This document shows positions 38,101 to 47,087 of a stretch of DNA of 64,000 nt, piece after piece. Source of the stretch: Klebsormidium nitens (Eukaryota > Streptophyta > Klebsormidiophyceae > Klebsormidiales > Klebsormidiaceae); the NCBI GenBank assembly GCA_000708835.1, contig DF236995.1, forward strand, positions 186,001 through 250,000. The letters run 5' to 3'. The notes beneath the pieces are model-generated. The model was not told the origin of the DNA and made no database searches. It saw nothing but the letters and a program-made list of their open reading frames with translations. Positions within the stretch are counted from its first letter, which is position 1. Every line of letters begins with the position of its first letter. Made by a program: the position numbers and the translations under genes.

Positions 38101-41100
38101 TCCAGGTACTATCTGCACCTGTCGGAGGTCACCCGGCAGGACCTGCGCAGCCAGATTGACGAGTACGGGGACAGCTACTGCGACGACCTTGACACCGGCG
38201 ATCTGGCCCAGGTGAGGCGTTGCACTGTCTGCGAAAACAGTGTCAAGCTATCAAGCCCGTTGAAGCTGTGACGTCAACGGGTGGCAGTCCTTTCCTCAGG
38301 GAAGCAAGTCCATGCATGTCTTGTCAGGCTGCAATATAAAAGTTGCGAACATAGCTCTACACGGGCGCGAAGCGTTCTTTCGGAAGTTTCTGAAGGCCTC
38401 ACATGCCGCTTGTTGATTCTTGAAAGTTAAGGGACTCTTAAGAGAAAAGCAGGTACGAAGGTCTAAGCTTCCAGTCTCAGCAGACTCAAAAGGCAAACGC
38501 TTTCAATCGCAGCGGATTGTCGTTGGGTTCCTTAAGGTAACTCCAGTGCCTCCCAAACACACAATCTTGGCCCTTCCCTGCAACCCCAACATGACGTCAC
38601 TCGTCCGCCGTTTCCAGCTCTTCTGTAACATGGACCCCAGCCGGTTGCACCTCCCGGCCCACAGCATCACCCAGCTGGAGGACAAGTACGACCGGGGCAC
38701 GCACTGGGGCGTCTTCAGGGGCTGCCACGTGTACATGCACCGGCCCATCCACTCCAGGTGCGCGCGTGTTTTTGCGCTCTGCTTTTCTCCGGATACTGTA
38801 AGTTCTTACTGTGAGATGCTCTTGCATACTGGGGTAAGAGCATCCGAAACCCGCTTCTCTTTGCGACCCTCCTTTGCTAGAGAAGCAGCAAGGTCGACAC
38901 ACGTACCGTTCAAATCATTGGTGCTTACTTTGATGGTGGCTGGCCCCTTTTGGCGCCAAGTTTCTAAAATCCCGTTCAGACTCAGTCCCTGCTCAACGGC
39001 CCCTTCTGCGATACCCAATCTCTCCAAGTAGCAAGATTGTATTTTAGAGACCCTTCTCTGTCTTTGAATATCTATCTCATGCAATAAGTAGACTTTCGTG
39101 CATTGTCGACCCCTGCCCTGACACCTGTCGTCGTATCCCTACATTCCTACCCTCCTGGACCCTGCTAATCTTCAATTCAGCCCTCTGATTCTGGAATGTC
39201 AATTCTTCTGACCAATCATCTTATCTAGTGCCTTTAGTACAAAGCGCTAAGCCTGCTCACGAAACTCCGTTGTAGCAACAAGGACCCCACGACGCTCACG
39301 ACCCTATGGCCCTTAGCGTTTATCCTTCGTAGTATTCAATCTTCTGAATCAATATCTGTCCTAGTTACTCACGACAAAGTGCTAACCTGCCCACTAAATA
39401 CCGGTTAAAGCCCACAACCAAATTCCTAACCCACACACCAAAACCCCGTTGCAGCAACGAGGACTCCCAGGCGGTCGCGGCCGCTGCCCTCCGGCGGCTG
39501 GCGCTGGACGTCCGCATGTACGGCGGGACGGTTTTGGACCAGCTCACGGATGACGTCACGCACATGGTGGTGTTCGCGACGGCGGACTACCCGGTGACGC
39601 ACGACATGGTCGTCAGGAGGTGAGAATCAGCGTCCCTCAGAATCGATCCGATTCGCTCCCCATGGTTTGCCCCTTTCGGCCCTTTCGGCGCTGATATCCA
39701 GTCAAGCGTCCCTGATCGTCGGCGAAAGGTGTGAATATGGAGAGCGGCTCGAGCAACGATAGCGGGTGTAGTCAAGCAAGTAATGGTGTTTGCAACGAGC
39801 AGCTCCTGGCGACGCACAACATGGTCGCTAGAGGTGAACTATCCCATCATAATTCACCTCTAGCGATGACGGGGTGGTGACGGACGAGTTGAGCAACGAC
39901 ATATGAGTGACGTCGGCTTTGAGCAGCGGAGGCAAAGAGTACGTCAAGGTTGACACCGAAGCGAAGTCAGACACGAGCAGCGAAGGCGGGAGAAGAATGA
40001 ACGGTTCAAGAAACGCCAGGCATGACGTCAGCGATGACATCAGCAGAAAAGGACGACGTCGGGTGGTTTTGAAGATTATGGAAAAGGGCCCGGTAATCCT
40101 TATTGTTCTTCTACTATCCGTTTTTGCAGTCTGACTGCGAGGGAGCGGACCTTGCTGCGCGAGCGGAGGATCAGGATCGTGGGCCACTTTTGGGTGGAGG
40201 CGTGCCGGGACATTCAGCGACCGGTGAAGGAGACCGAGTACCTCATCAGGTGGGCAATAGGAAGACCGCTTTTTACATTTCTGCTCTTCACCCGGGCTGA
40301 CTTGGTGAATGCTTTGCTATGACCTGATCCGCTTTTGATTTAACCTCTTTTTGCTCATCTACCGGAGCGATATTGTTTGTGAAGTTGCAGCGGTGCTCCT
40401 TGTTTATCGAGGCTTGGGCGAGCGCCCATTTCCGCACTTCGGCGTTCCAAATCTTCCACTTTTCAAATCGTGAGAAGCTTTCTTGGCGGATGCGTTCGCA
40501 AGCCCACCATCATCTGCGATTTTCTTTGCAGCAGTCAAAGTAGGAGCGCAGTTTCAGCCGACCCAATGCGTATTAGCCTCTTTACAGCTACGAACCACTC
40601 GCGGTGTCCAAAGACTGTTTTCACTTTTCCGTCGTCTCGTTTTCCTCCTATGGATATACCATTCACGTTCCTTGAAAAAGTCGCTTTGGTTCCGCTCCGT
40701 TTCCATCGCTGATTCTCTTTCGTTGACGGGGCTTCTCGTCGGAGAGCCTTGCTTCCGCTTTTGTTCCAATTCATCGAGGTTCAGTTGTCTGTTGTCGTTG
40801 ATTAGCCCTCTTGTTGTTGACCGCAGGTCTGAAGACGGAGATTCCGTTGACCCCATAATGGAAGAAGTGCCGAGCCCCCAGCCGGAAATGAGCAGCGACG
40901 ACGAAGCCCTGGGGAACCCGTCACCGGTCCCCACCCCAGCCAAGCCCAGCATCTACGAACTCAACACGCGCCCCCCTGCTCCAAGAAGCGCCAAAAAGGC
41001 CCCCCCCAGCGTGATCAAAGTCCGAAGCCGCCGAGATTCAATCGGGCAGAAACTGCCAGAATCCGAAGTGGGGGGTTCCATCCAAGTGGAGAATGAGCGG

Positions 41101-42408
41101 GAGGACGGGACAGGGAGTGAGGTGACGTCAGCGAAGCCCGACATTTACGCGCTGAACATGAAGCCCCCGCCGAAAGGGGGGCGGAAAAAGGCCGGTGGCA
41201 CAGGAGGGGGAAGGGGAACTAGACGCGGCGTGAAAACAGAGGAGGAGGTGCTCATGCTCCGCGTGAAGAGGAGCCGGGCGGCCAAGACGAAGCTGACGTC
41301 AGCCGAGGGCGATGATGACGTCAGCGGGGAGAGCGAGGGGGCGGGGGTATCGGAACCGGCGCTGGCTCTGGCGCTGCGTCCCAGGAGGGCGGCGGCGGTC
41401 GCGGCCCGAGGGCGGCTGACGTCACGGGACGAGGGGAGTGACGTCAGCCTGGAGGAGAGCGAATCAAAGCCCGGGGAATTGGATTTGGAGACGCGGCAGA
41501 GACAAGAGAAGGGGAGAGGAAGGGGCCGGTTGCGAAAGGTTGGTGAGGAAAATTCGGAAGGAGAGGATCACGAAGGAAGGGCGAAAACGGAGGCGAGAGC
41601 AGAGGTCAAAGCAGAGGTGAAGGAGGAAGCGCTGAGTCTCGAGGACCGAGGGAATGCTGAAGGTGCGGACGGACTGGGTTTGGATAAGGAACCGAAACCG
41701 GAACCGGACGGTGACGTCAGACCTGACGTGGGCGGATTTACCGGGGAAGGAATCAGGCAGCGACGGAAAGGCAGGAGGGAAACAGTTGCGGTGAAAGAGG
41801 AAGTGAAAGAAGAGGAAGCGGAAGATCCGGGACCGGTAGGTATTTGGAGAGAAGGGGATGCCGAAACGAAGGGTTTGGACCGGTACGTCACGAATCGAAC
41901 CGGGGCTGAGGACGAGAGAAAAGTTCGAACGAGGGCTCTATTCACTCGGAAACGAGACGCCGGGAATGTAAATACAAGTCGAGAGCCGGATAGCGTCTTT
42001 GGGGTGAAGGTGAAGGACGAACCCGTTAGCCAGATCGAGGGACCCGAGTCACAGGTGGGTCCTGGGGAACGCTTCGATGGGGGACACGTGGCGGAGCCGG
42101 AGTGGGGGAGAGAAGACGGGGAGGGGGACGCGGCGAGTGACCCAGGAAAGGTCAAGGGGGAACTGGGACATGCATCGGCGGAAAGGGCCTCTGTTGTTGT
42201 TGATGAAACGAGAATGTCAGCTCCGCATTTCCCGGACACGACTTCAGCAGACGACAGGAGGGGAGGGTTAGGGGCGGTTGACCCGCCCTCTGGCGCTCGG
42301 TTAGCGGAGGATGCGTCTCGGGCGGAAGCTGGTTCCGTGAGCGAGGCAACCCCGAAGAAGAAACGCAAGGTCAACTTCCGGGAGCAGATGAAAGCGATGG
42401 GCCTTTGA
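14171..42408 (+). CDS. LIG4: DNA ligase IV (ATP-dependent, non-homologous end joining)
   Basis: Twenty-three exons join in frame to about 1446 residues. The protein seals double-strand breaks in the nucleus, with XRCC4 as the family partner. Residues 1 to about 230 form the ligase N-terminal DNA-binding domain, including ITVxxLN-like LTIRELNETLDKL and HPDAEDIFNVTCDL. Motif I is CKFDGER with the adenylated lysine at about K260. Next are FFSRNF, ILDGE (exon 7), motif IV DEGVIIKD (about 423-430) and motif V WAKIKPDY (about 445-452). The OB-fold follows through exon 15. Two BRCT domains (about 667-745 and 780-920) flank the segment DEYGDSYCDDLD, the XRCC4-binding region of the family. A 526-residue charged tail ends in PKKKRKV. 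Length exceeds animal LIG4 because of the tail; plant LIG4 also has a long tail. Seven exon edges carry tandem partial copies. Confidence 0.97.
16438..16653. mobile_element. Foldback MITE (200 bp) with 8-bp target duplication
   Basis: Element 16446-16645 in LIG4 intron 3 has near-perfect inverted ends of about 50 bp, beginning with TACT(CT)GGCAACTCTTGC and including CTTTCACTAAGGGGTGC. It is bordered by the direct repeat GGTCGGAC (16438-16445 and 16646-16653). It has no coding capacity. The core, with CCGCTCCGCACCCGTACC and CCCTAACCCCC, matches the element at 35451-35625 in reverse orientation. Size, inverted ends and duplication length suggest a non-autonomous Mutator-like element. Confidence 0.85.
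16949..17165 (+). repeat. Direct repeat of about 65 bp in LIG4 intron 3
   Basis: A pyrimidine-rich block with CCCTGCCC, ACACCTCAT(T/C)CTCATCC and CACAACCTCCATCT occurs at about 16949-17013 and again at about 17098-17165. The whole region 16.8-17.6 kb is C- and T-rich on the plus strand, which explains the long but meaningless open frames there. Confidence 0.75.
20187..20193 (+). other. LIG4: 7-nt microexon (LIG4 exon 9)
   Basis: Exon 8 ends in phase 0 at 20001. Exon 10 begins at 20372 and must supply the end of a split Tyr codon. The segment CTGTGCT, bounded by TTCTGCAG before and GTATCC after, supplies Leu, Cys and the first base of that Tyr codon. The junction then reads LCYIIFDILYHDD, the expected adenylation-domain block of plant-type DNA ligase IV. 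Without these 7 bases the frame is lost. Confidence 0.82.
20458..20890 (+). repeat. LIG4: Three-unit array at the 3' edge of LIG4 exon 10
   Basis: The end of exon 10, encoding PLKHRIEVLVPDAKLNREP plus the GTAAAG donor, recurs at 20641-20703 and, more decayed, near 20823-20885, a period of about 182 bp. Intron sequence with CTGACCGGA(G/A)TTCT and GTTGAGCA is repeated with it. The middle copy is bounded by TTTGTAG and by CAG plus GTAAAG. It is exactly 63 nt, open, and matches the intron phase, so it could be spliced in as a cassette. Confidence 0.87.
20905..21160 (+). repeat. LIG4: Decayed upstream copy of LIG4 exon 11 start
   Basis: The start of exon 11 (21083 on, GVQPWTIIPASAEEAQ) has an upstream copy at about 20918-20990, 165 bp away, sharing GTCCAACC(G/T)TGGACCATCAT and GCGAGCGCAGAGGAGGCG. 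The copy keeps a CAG acceptor but has an in-frame TAG after EEA. Confidence 0.85.
23195..23790 (+). repeat. LIG4: Five-unit array at the 5' edge of LIG4 exon 14
   Basis: The exon 14 start (23744 on) with the preceding intron is repeated upstream. Copies of AACGAGCGCGG(G/C)TC(G/C)AAGCCGCCC lie near 23644, 23511 and 23395, and a weaker one near 23207. Spacings are 104, 133, 116 and about 188 bp. Each unit also repeats the intron block GGGCTA(A/C)CGCTAACC. Most copies keep the (C/T)AGG acceptor. Each copy carries only about 40 nt of exon. Confidence 0.88.
23840..24275 (+). repeat. LIG4: Three-unit array at the 3' edge of LIG4 exon 14
   Basis: The exon end MQIKSDIRTIQTE with its donor is repeated at 23987-24028 and again near 24226-24262. 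The first copy runs from a GCGTAG acceptor to a GTGCGT donor, is 42 nt long, open and phase 0, matching the intron. It could act as a 14-codon cassette. The second copy has lost the frame. Confidence 0.86.
25985..26995 (+). repeat. LIG4: Six-unit array at the 3' edge of LIG4 exon 17 (BRCT1)
   Basis: The exon 17 end, encoding AFSMNQIDAVTHMIADRKEG plus donor, is followed by five diverging copies near 26180, 26365, 26540, 26760 and 26930. Shared blocks include ATGAACCAGAT(C/T)GACGCC, GTCACGCACATGATCG and GACAGGAA(G/A)GAAG plus GTG. The period is about 180 bp, and decay increases with distance from the exon. The array occupies the first kilobase of intron 17. Confidence 0.9.
27400..34300. repeat. 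Degenerate kb-scale repeat within LIG4 intron 17
   Basis: Block A (GATGGGACATCGTTGCTGGC) lies at 29517 and 33543, with a weaker form at about 27415. It is followed in each case by alignable sequence such as CCTGA(C/T)GGCC and AGCGGGC(C/T). Block B (GCGCTT(G/A)TGAT(G/A)(G/A)GC) lies near 28809, 30411 and 34088. The order A then B repeats. The spacing suggests an old tandem expansion with units of roughly 2 kb. Exact borders could not be set by eye. Confidence 0.55.
35440..35636. mobile_element. Foldback MITE (175 bp) with 11-bp target duplication
   Basis: Element 35451-35625 in LIG4 intron 17 has imperfect inverted ends of about 45 bp (ACCTTTCTCTGAAATAGGTT against ACTTCTCTAAAATAGGTT on the other strand). 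It is flanked by the direct repeat AATCCTGATGA at 35440-35450 and 35626-35636. The core, with GGTTAGGGTGGGTGCGGGTG and GCGGAGCGGGT, matches the reverse complement of the 16446-16645 element. Its inverted ends differ from that element, so it is a relative, not a copy. Confidence 0.85.
37946..37965. other. Assembly gap of 20 N
   Basis: Twenty undetermined bases lie inside LIG4 intron 18. The flanking exons (37163-37262 and 38106-38211) join in phase, so no coding sequence need be missing, but true gap length is unknown. Confidence 0.99.
39230..39480 (+). repeat. LIG4: Upstream copy of LIG4 exon 21 start
   Basis: The acceptor and start of exon 21 (CCCCGTTGCAG then CAACGAGGACTCCCA, at 39444-39468) are echoed near 39266-39292 as CTCCGTTGTAG then CAACAAGGACCCCA, 178 bp away. 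The intron block AAAG(C/T)GCTAA(G/C)C is repeated with it. The AG is kept. Confidence 0.78.
39558..39840 (+). repeat. LIG4: Downstream copy of LIG4 exon 21 end
   Basis: The exon 21 end with donor (GACGCACGACATGGTCGTCA then GGAG and GTGAGA) recurs at about 39783-39838 as GACGCACAACATGGTCGCTA then GAG and GTGAAC. The copy keeps a GT and lies in intron 21. Confidence 0.8.
40827..42408 (+). other. LIG4: LIG4 last exon: charged C-terminal tail
   Basis: Exon 23 encodes 526 residues of low-complexity, highly charged sequence after BRCT2. Visible features are two copies of a short motif (AKPSIYELNTRPP and AKPDIYALNMKPP, about 75 residues apart), many lysines in a V-K-x-E setting, basic clusters (RGTRRG, RRKGRR), and a C-terminal PKKKRKV followed by NFREQMKAMGL and the stop. 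Plant LIG4 proteins also end in long charged tails with a terminal lysine-rich motif. The tail is probably disordered and nuclear; its role is unknown. Confidence 0.85.
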
Positions 42409-44532
42409 GAGGAACACATGCAAGTAGACACTGCCTTTGATGGTGACTTGTGCTTAGGAATCGCGACGAAGACCATAGTTGCTAGTTGAGCACAGAGGCT
42501 CCCCGGTGCTTGGCCACGTTTTCGGGATGCAATCTGTCGGGCCGTCACGCACTGACTCGGAGAAACAACGCTGGCAGCCTCGCTACATTTCAGCTGTCAA
42601 CTGCGCCAGGCGTGGCATGACGGTGCGGATCGTGCTAATATATATTCGACGATGGTTCATTGTCAACAAGTTCAACGACGTGTACTAAGCAGTGCCGCCC
42701 CGTTATATCCGTTTTAGGTGGCCGAACCAATCTGAGTCGACTCTGGGACGGTCCACCGTCTGGAGATATACTACCTGAGTGCCATCCATTGTGAATCAGG
42801 ATGCGTGCATGTACGGGGCTGCCATCGAGTCAGATTGGCCAGCTAGGCGCCGGTGCCGCTTTTGCCTAATGCGTTAAAATACTGTGCATGTGTCGGCATG
42901 CATCATGTATTTAATGCATGCCAGCGTTTCATGTGCAATAGGCTATGGCCTGCCTTCGGACTTGGCACTCTGATCGAATGCCGAGGACGATTGAACATGC
43001 GGCCAAGCTAGCGGCCGCCTACACAAACTCGTAATTATTTCAAATTCGATAGTGTGCAATCGTCTGCCATGCGGCATGCCGCATGTCCATTCTCCGAAGC
43101 ATTCAACGCCGTTAATACACCGACACTTAGAGCTGCCTATTGCTGATCGACCGTACTGAGCTAAAAGCTTACTTGTTGTGTCCAGTTCCCGAATTCATGA
43201 TCGATGCGGATTTTATAGTGAAGGCAAATTCAATTACCAGGAACGAGCGGCTTCAACGTATACATATAATATCTATAGACGTCTTTGACGGCACTTGTGG
43301 ATTGAAAAAAGCCCTTCTTATTAACGTCTATATGCCCGGCCGAACTTAACGTTCTGCAAGCCGAACTCGAACAATCAGTTCTGGTCGGACTTTCCGGCCC
43401 TGAGAACGTTCTAAGACGTGGTCCACTATCGGTGTCAGCACCGGCACCCAACCGTCGCTTGACCGGCGTGCCTACTCATGTCATCATCAACGAAAGACTT
43501 GTCATCTTCATACGGCCCGTTGTCATGCCGATAGTGTGAGTCCAAGCCAGGCCAGGCTCACTGGCACGTGATACGCGTCTAGATAGGCACCCTCCCCCGG
43601 AGGGGCTTCCTCATAGTCCTGTTGACAAAAGTGGAGCCAACAAGTTCTGACTCTCATTGGATTGACTATCAATTTTACATCCCAATGATAGTCTCGCTCC
43701 CATGTCGTTTCTCTCACGTACAAGCCGCTTTCCAATCTGCATTAAAGGGCTACTCTTATTTGTTTCGGCTCCAAACATGAAGCGGTTAAGCTTAAGCGCA
43801 GCAGCATGCTGAAACAATTGACATGCCGCGTGCTGCGTCTATGAAGTGCCTACTTGCCGCTATCTTTCTATAGCTACGTAGTCTAGAAGACAAATGACGT
43901 TAACAGCTGGTGCCAATGGCGCCGCTTTCAAAGCAGAAAGTTTCACAAAAGGTTGGCCTCTGTTGTATCCTAGGTTCGAGTATCCTAGAGACTCAAAGCA
44001 TCTTCTCTTTTTGTTAAGCGCAGATTGCGAGTTCCATTCTTCGAGGAAGGACACTGACATCACTGTCAATGTCGGTGTACAGAGTAGATGCTGTATTAGA
44101 CGTCACACAATTAGTTACTTTAAATATGAAAATGCCCTTTATGTATCAGTATCAGACGTCAGTATCAGTATAAAACGTCCGAGTGTAAGATCGAGAAATT
44201 GTACCGTTCATACCTTTTGACACCGCCTCGTCTTTCGCGTTCACAGTCTGCGGGATCGCTTTCTGCTCCTCTTGAGTCCTAGGGCGTAACGCCAGTCTCA
44301 GACCTTCAGCATGTAATTGTGTATACTCACAGAAAAGAGGCGGGACGATCCATCACCCCTCACTATGTACCTACACACTGGCACTGTGGTAGTACATTAC
44401 CTGCGGACCAGGACCCCGGGCCACAGGGATATTATATTGGCCTCTTCCTCGTCTTCTTTGACAGTTCAGCGTACACTGATGTAGCTAGGGCGCTGCCATT
44501 TGCGGCGCAGAAGTCCCGCTGTTGCATCAAAG
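42409..44532. other. Intergenic between LIG4 and the GT14-like gene
   Basis: About 2.1 kb between two plus-strand genes. No coding region, tRNA or clear repeat was recognised. It must hold the LIG4 3' end and the promoter of the next gene; an AT-rich stretch TAATATATATTCG lies near 42637. Confidence 0.5.
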
Positions 44533-46484
44533 ATGAATCGAGCAGCACTCGCAGCAGCCATGGATTCATCTTGCCGACCACGCCGCATTGTGCCTGTCTC
44601 GCTCGTTTTGTCTATTCTTCTGTCCGTAGCCTACATAGGCTCCATCATGAAAGAAGAAACCGTGGCCTCCGGGATCAGAGCACTTGATGAAAGCGCACTA
44701 GAAGCGTGGCACCAGCCTGGGAGCCTCCCTTCTGAATTGCTATTGGCACAGATTAACCATCCTAGAGTCGAAGAACAGCAGCAGCCCTCAAACCTTTCCA
44801 AAGCAGCTTTGCGCCGGTCGTTCCCCAATCGATGTCAAGCAGCGTCTTCGGGTGGCACCGCGGAGGACTTCTTTGTGCACTGCTCCGTGCCACACCAGAA
44901 AGGAGTCCAGGCTCTGGAGGCGTACCTTGACAAGAGGCTAGCGAATTACTCTGGGAATCCGGAGTGCATGGGGGAGGTGTTAGAGTTCCACTGCCTCGAG
45001 TTTGCCAGCAGGCGAAAGGGCTGGTGTGACTGGACGCTGGCGCCAACAGTTCAGTCTCCGCTAGACAAGGACTTCCTCGTGCGACCATCAAGAGACTTTG
45101 CTTCAGGTTTAGACGAGCCACCAAGTCGAGCGGACCACAAGCTGATCTTTTTCTACCCCTCTTATGCGTTTGTGTCGACGCTAGAGAGGTCACTTGTCGC
45201 TCTACAGCACCCCAATCACATCTTCCTCATAAACGTAGACGCTCAAGAGTATGCTGATCCAGTGTTGGTCTCCGCCGCGCAAGAGCTCGCGACAAAGCTG
45301 AATAGTGCGTACCATGACAATGTGTTCTTGGTTCAGCTAGGCCGCGTTGTCTATGAGACTTCATCGCAGGTTCTAGCAGCTTGGCCGTTCATGAGGTGGT
45401 GTCTAGACCACGTCGGGGGGTGGACGCACTTCATTCTGACGGATGCGCAGACTTATCCCCTGCTCTCAAACACAAAGCTGAGGGAGACGCTCTGGGACAG
45501 GCGGGACAAGATTTTCTTCAAACAGTTTCCGTACAAGATCAGCCCTGTGGGTGCAGACAAAGGAGGTACGCAAGTTGACTCCCCCCGATCCTCTAACCTG
45601 CCTTTCAAAGTTAGATGAAGTCTTCAGAGTTCAAGTCGAATGCCTTAACGTCAGTCATGGATTCAGGAACAAGCCCTTCAACAGGAATACAGGATGCTTC
45701 AGAGCAATATTGAATAAGCCGCGCAATGGCTGTACTGCGCAAGTGCATATAGTGCATGCTTACAATTGGCCCCGGGAGTTGGTTAGGGTCTGGTTTGCAT
45801 CGGGATGTCTCTGTGGAAGATCGGCTGTGGTACCGTGACAGTAGTATTCTGTAGAGCCACTTTTCTAAAAGACCTGCATGTTTGCTTGCCGCTCCTCATC
45901 TCTAAACTTGTGCAATCCACGTTTCAGCTGAGCTACGGCGGTATAAGGAGATTTTGCCATACTGCGAAGGGTATCGAAACGAGCGGCATGTCTACTACCA
46001 GCAGGCCTCGGCACTGGGGAGCTGGACGGATGACAATGGGCAGCTTCGAGACGGGTATAAGCGCGTAGATTGGCTTGAAGTCCAGTTGCAGATTGGCTGG
46101 CAGTTTGGGAAGGCGGGGGGAAACATGGTCATTGTACCTAGAGACCTTGCACAGTACTTAATTCACTCGCCGGAAGCCAAGATGTGGACACAATACTTCA
46201 AGTACACGCATAACGCGTGCGAGCATCTTATCGTTTCGCTTGTCCAATACTACTTCAAAGATAAAGTGGTGCAGGACTATGGATCTTGTTTCATGCTGTG
46301 GGGGACAGGACCAGAAAACATCATACTTGGTGAGACAAACATACAAAACATGCGAGACGGAGACATGCGGTGTTTGTTTGCTAGGAAGCTTAGGGTCCCA
46401 GAATCCTTAGAGATTTTAAGCAAGATTGACAAGGAGCTTCGTGTTGACGTAAGTCCAGTTCCCGAGGCCAACGAAGACCAATAA
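44533..46484 (+). CDS. Type II membrane glycosyltransferase, GT14 (core-2/I-branching)-like
   Basis: Two exons (44533-45565 and 45928-46484) join through a split Ala codon to about 529 residues. A single hydrophobic segment near residues 19-36 (IVPVSLVLSILLSVAYIGSI) after a basic N-terminus indicates a signal anchor, as in Golgi glycosyltransferases. The luminal part holds FFYPSYAFVSTLERSLVALQ, HPNHIFLINVDAQEY, WTHFILTDAQTYPLLS and, in exon 2, a C-terminal domain with VIVPRDLAQYLIHSP. This layout is that of family GT14 (beta-glucosaminyl- or glucuronosyl/xylosyltransferases): the donor-side strand, then the DxQ/DYPL-like block, then a W-rich region. The initiator ATG at 44533 (CAAAGATGAA) is the first in frame. 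The exact sugar donor and acceptor are not readable from the sequence. Other GT-A families with the same fold remain possible. Confidence 0.75.
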
Positions 46485-47087
46485 TAACTCCAGTCGCAAA
46501 ATTTACATCGCAGAGTCGCGAACTCATGGTGCTTCTTGTTCATTTGACCTTCCGCATACAGAGAGGGCTCCTCAAACCCTGTCCCTAACGGTAGATAGCA
46601 ACTTGTTGAAGGCTCCGTCTAGAACTGGTATTGTCTTTTCAAGACCTGCACAAAATAAATACACCCAAGTTTTTAGGAAAGCTCCTGATCACGGGCTTCT
46701 ATTATCGTGATGATCCTCCTTCTACCAGATTGATTCACATGGCCTCTCCATATTTGTGGAGGTACCCCTTTGACATATAAGGGCTTGTCGCAATCAGCAA
46801 AGTCAAAGTTCGGCCAATGATTGGGCTGAGCTTGCTCGGCGGCACCAGGCGACGGCCTCTGCCTTGCACACGAACAACAACGCTTCACGAGAACCCGTCT
46901 CTTTGTCACAGCATGTATGGCCGTTCTAAACGCACAAACATAACTCCTCAAGCAAACAACGAAGCCCGCTGAATCGGGTGGGGTTGAATTGGCCAATGCC
47001 GACCCACAACCTGCACGTTTTGGACCCCGAAGGAGTCGTTCAAGTCCTTTCTTCGGCCCCTATCCTACCCATGCGTGCAATCACCTT
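46485..47087. other. Convergent intergenic region, GT14-like and CRTISO 3' ends
   Basis: About 600 bp between the two stop codons. An A-rich AAAATAAATA at about 46652 is a plausible polyadenylation signal for the plus-strand gene. Nothing else was recognised. Confidence 0.45.

Larger units (their letters stand above)
14171..42408 (+). other. LIG4: Exon map of LIG4
   Basis: Exons: 14171-14222, 14715-14845, 15504-15769, 17862-18084, 18595-18669, 19066-19232, 19566-19645, 19964-20001, 20187-20193, 20372-20521, 21083-21286, 22134-22230, 22742-22825, 23744-23885, 24679-24766, 25280-25477, 25928-26053, 37163-37262, 38106-38211, 38618-38757, 39455-39619, 40130-40249, 40827-42408. The coding sum is 4341 nt, 1447 codons with the stop, and every junction is GT-AG and phase-consistent. 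The first exon (17 codons) is short and rests on phase, a good start context and the resulting FSVLVDLF block. Exon 9 is a 7-nt microexon. Intron 17 is 11.1 kb. Confidence 0.87.

Noticed and set aside
40483-40826. Upstream extension of the LIG4 exon 23 frame
   Set aside because: The AG before 40827 fits the phase of exon 22. The extension has no similarity to the family and is preceded by intron-like sequence.
41568-42548. 326-codon minus-strand open frame
   Set aside because: Antisense shadow of LIG4 exon 23, no domain, Ser/Pro-rich composition produced by the complementary strand.
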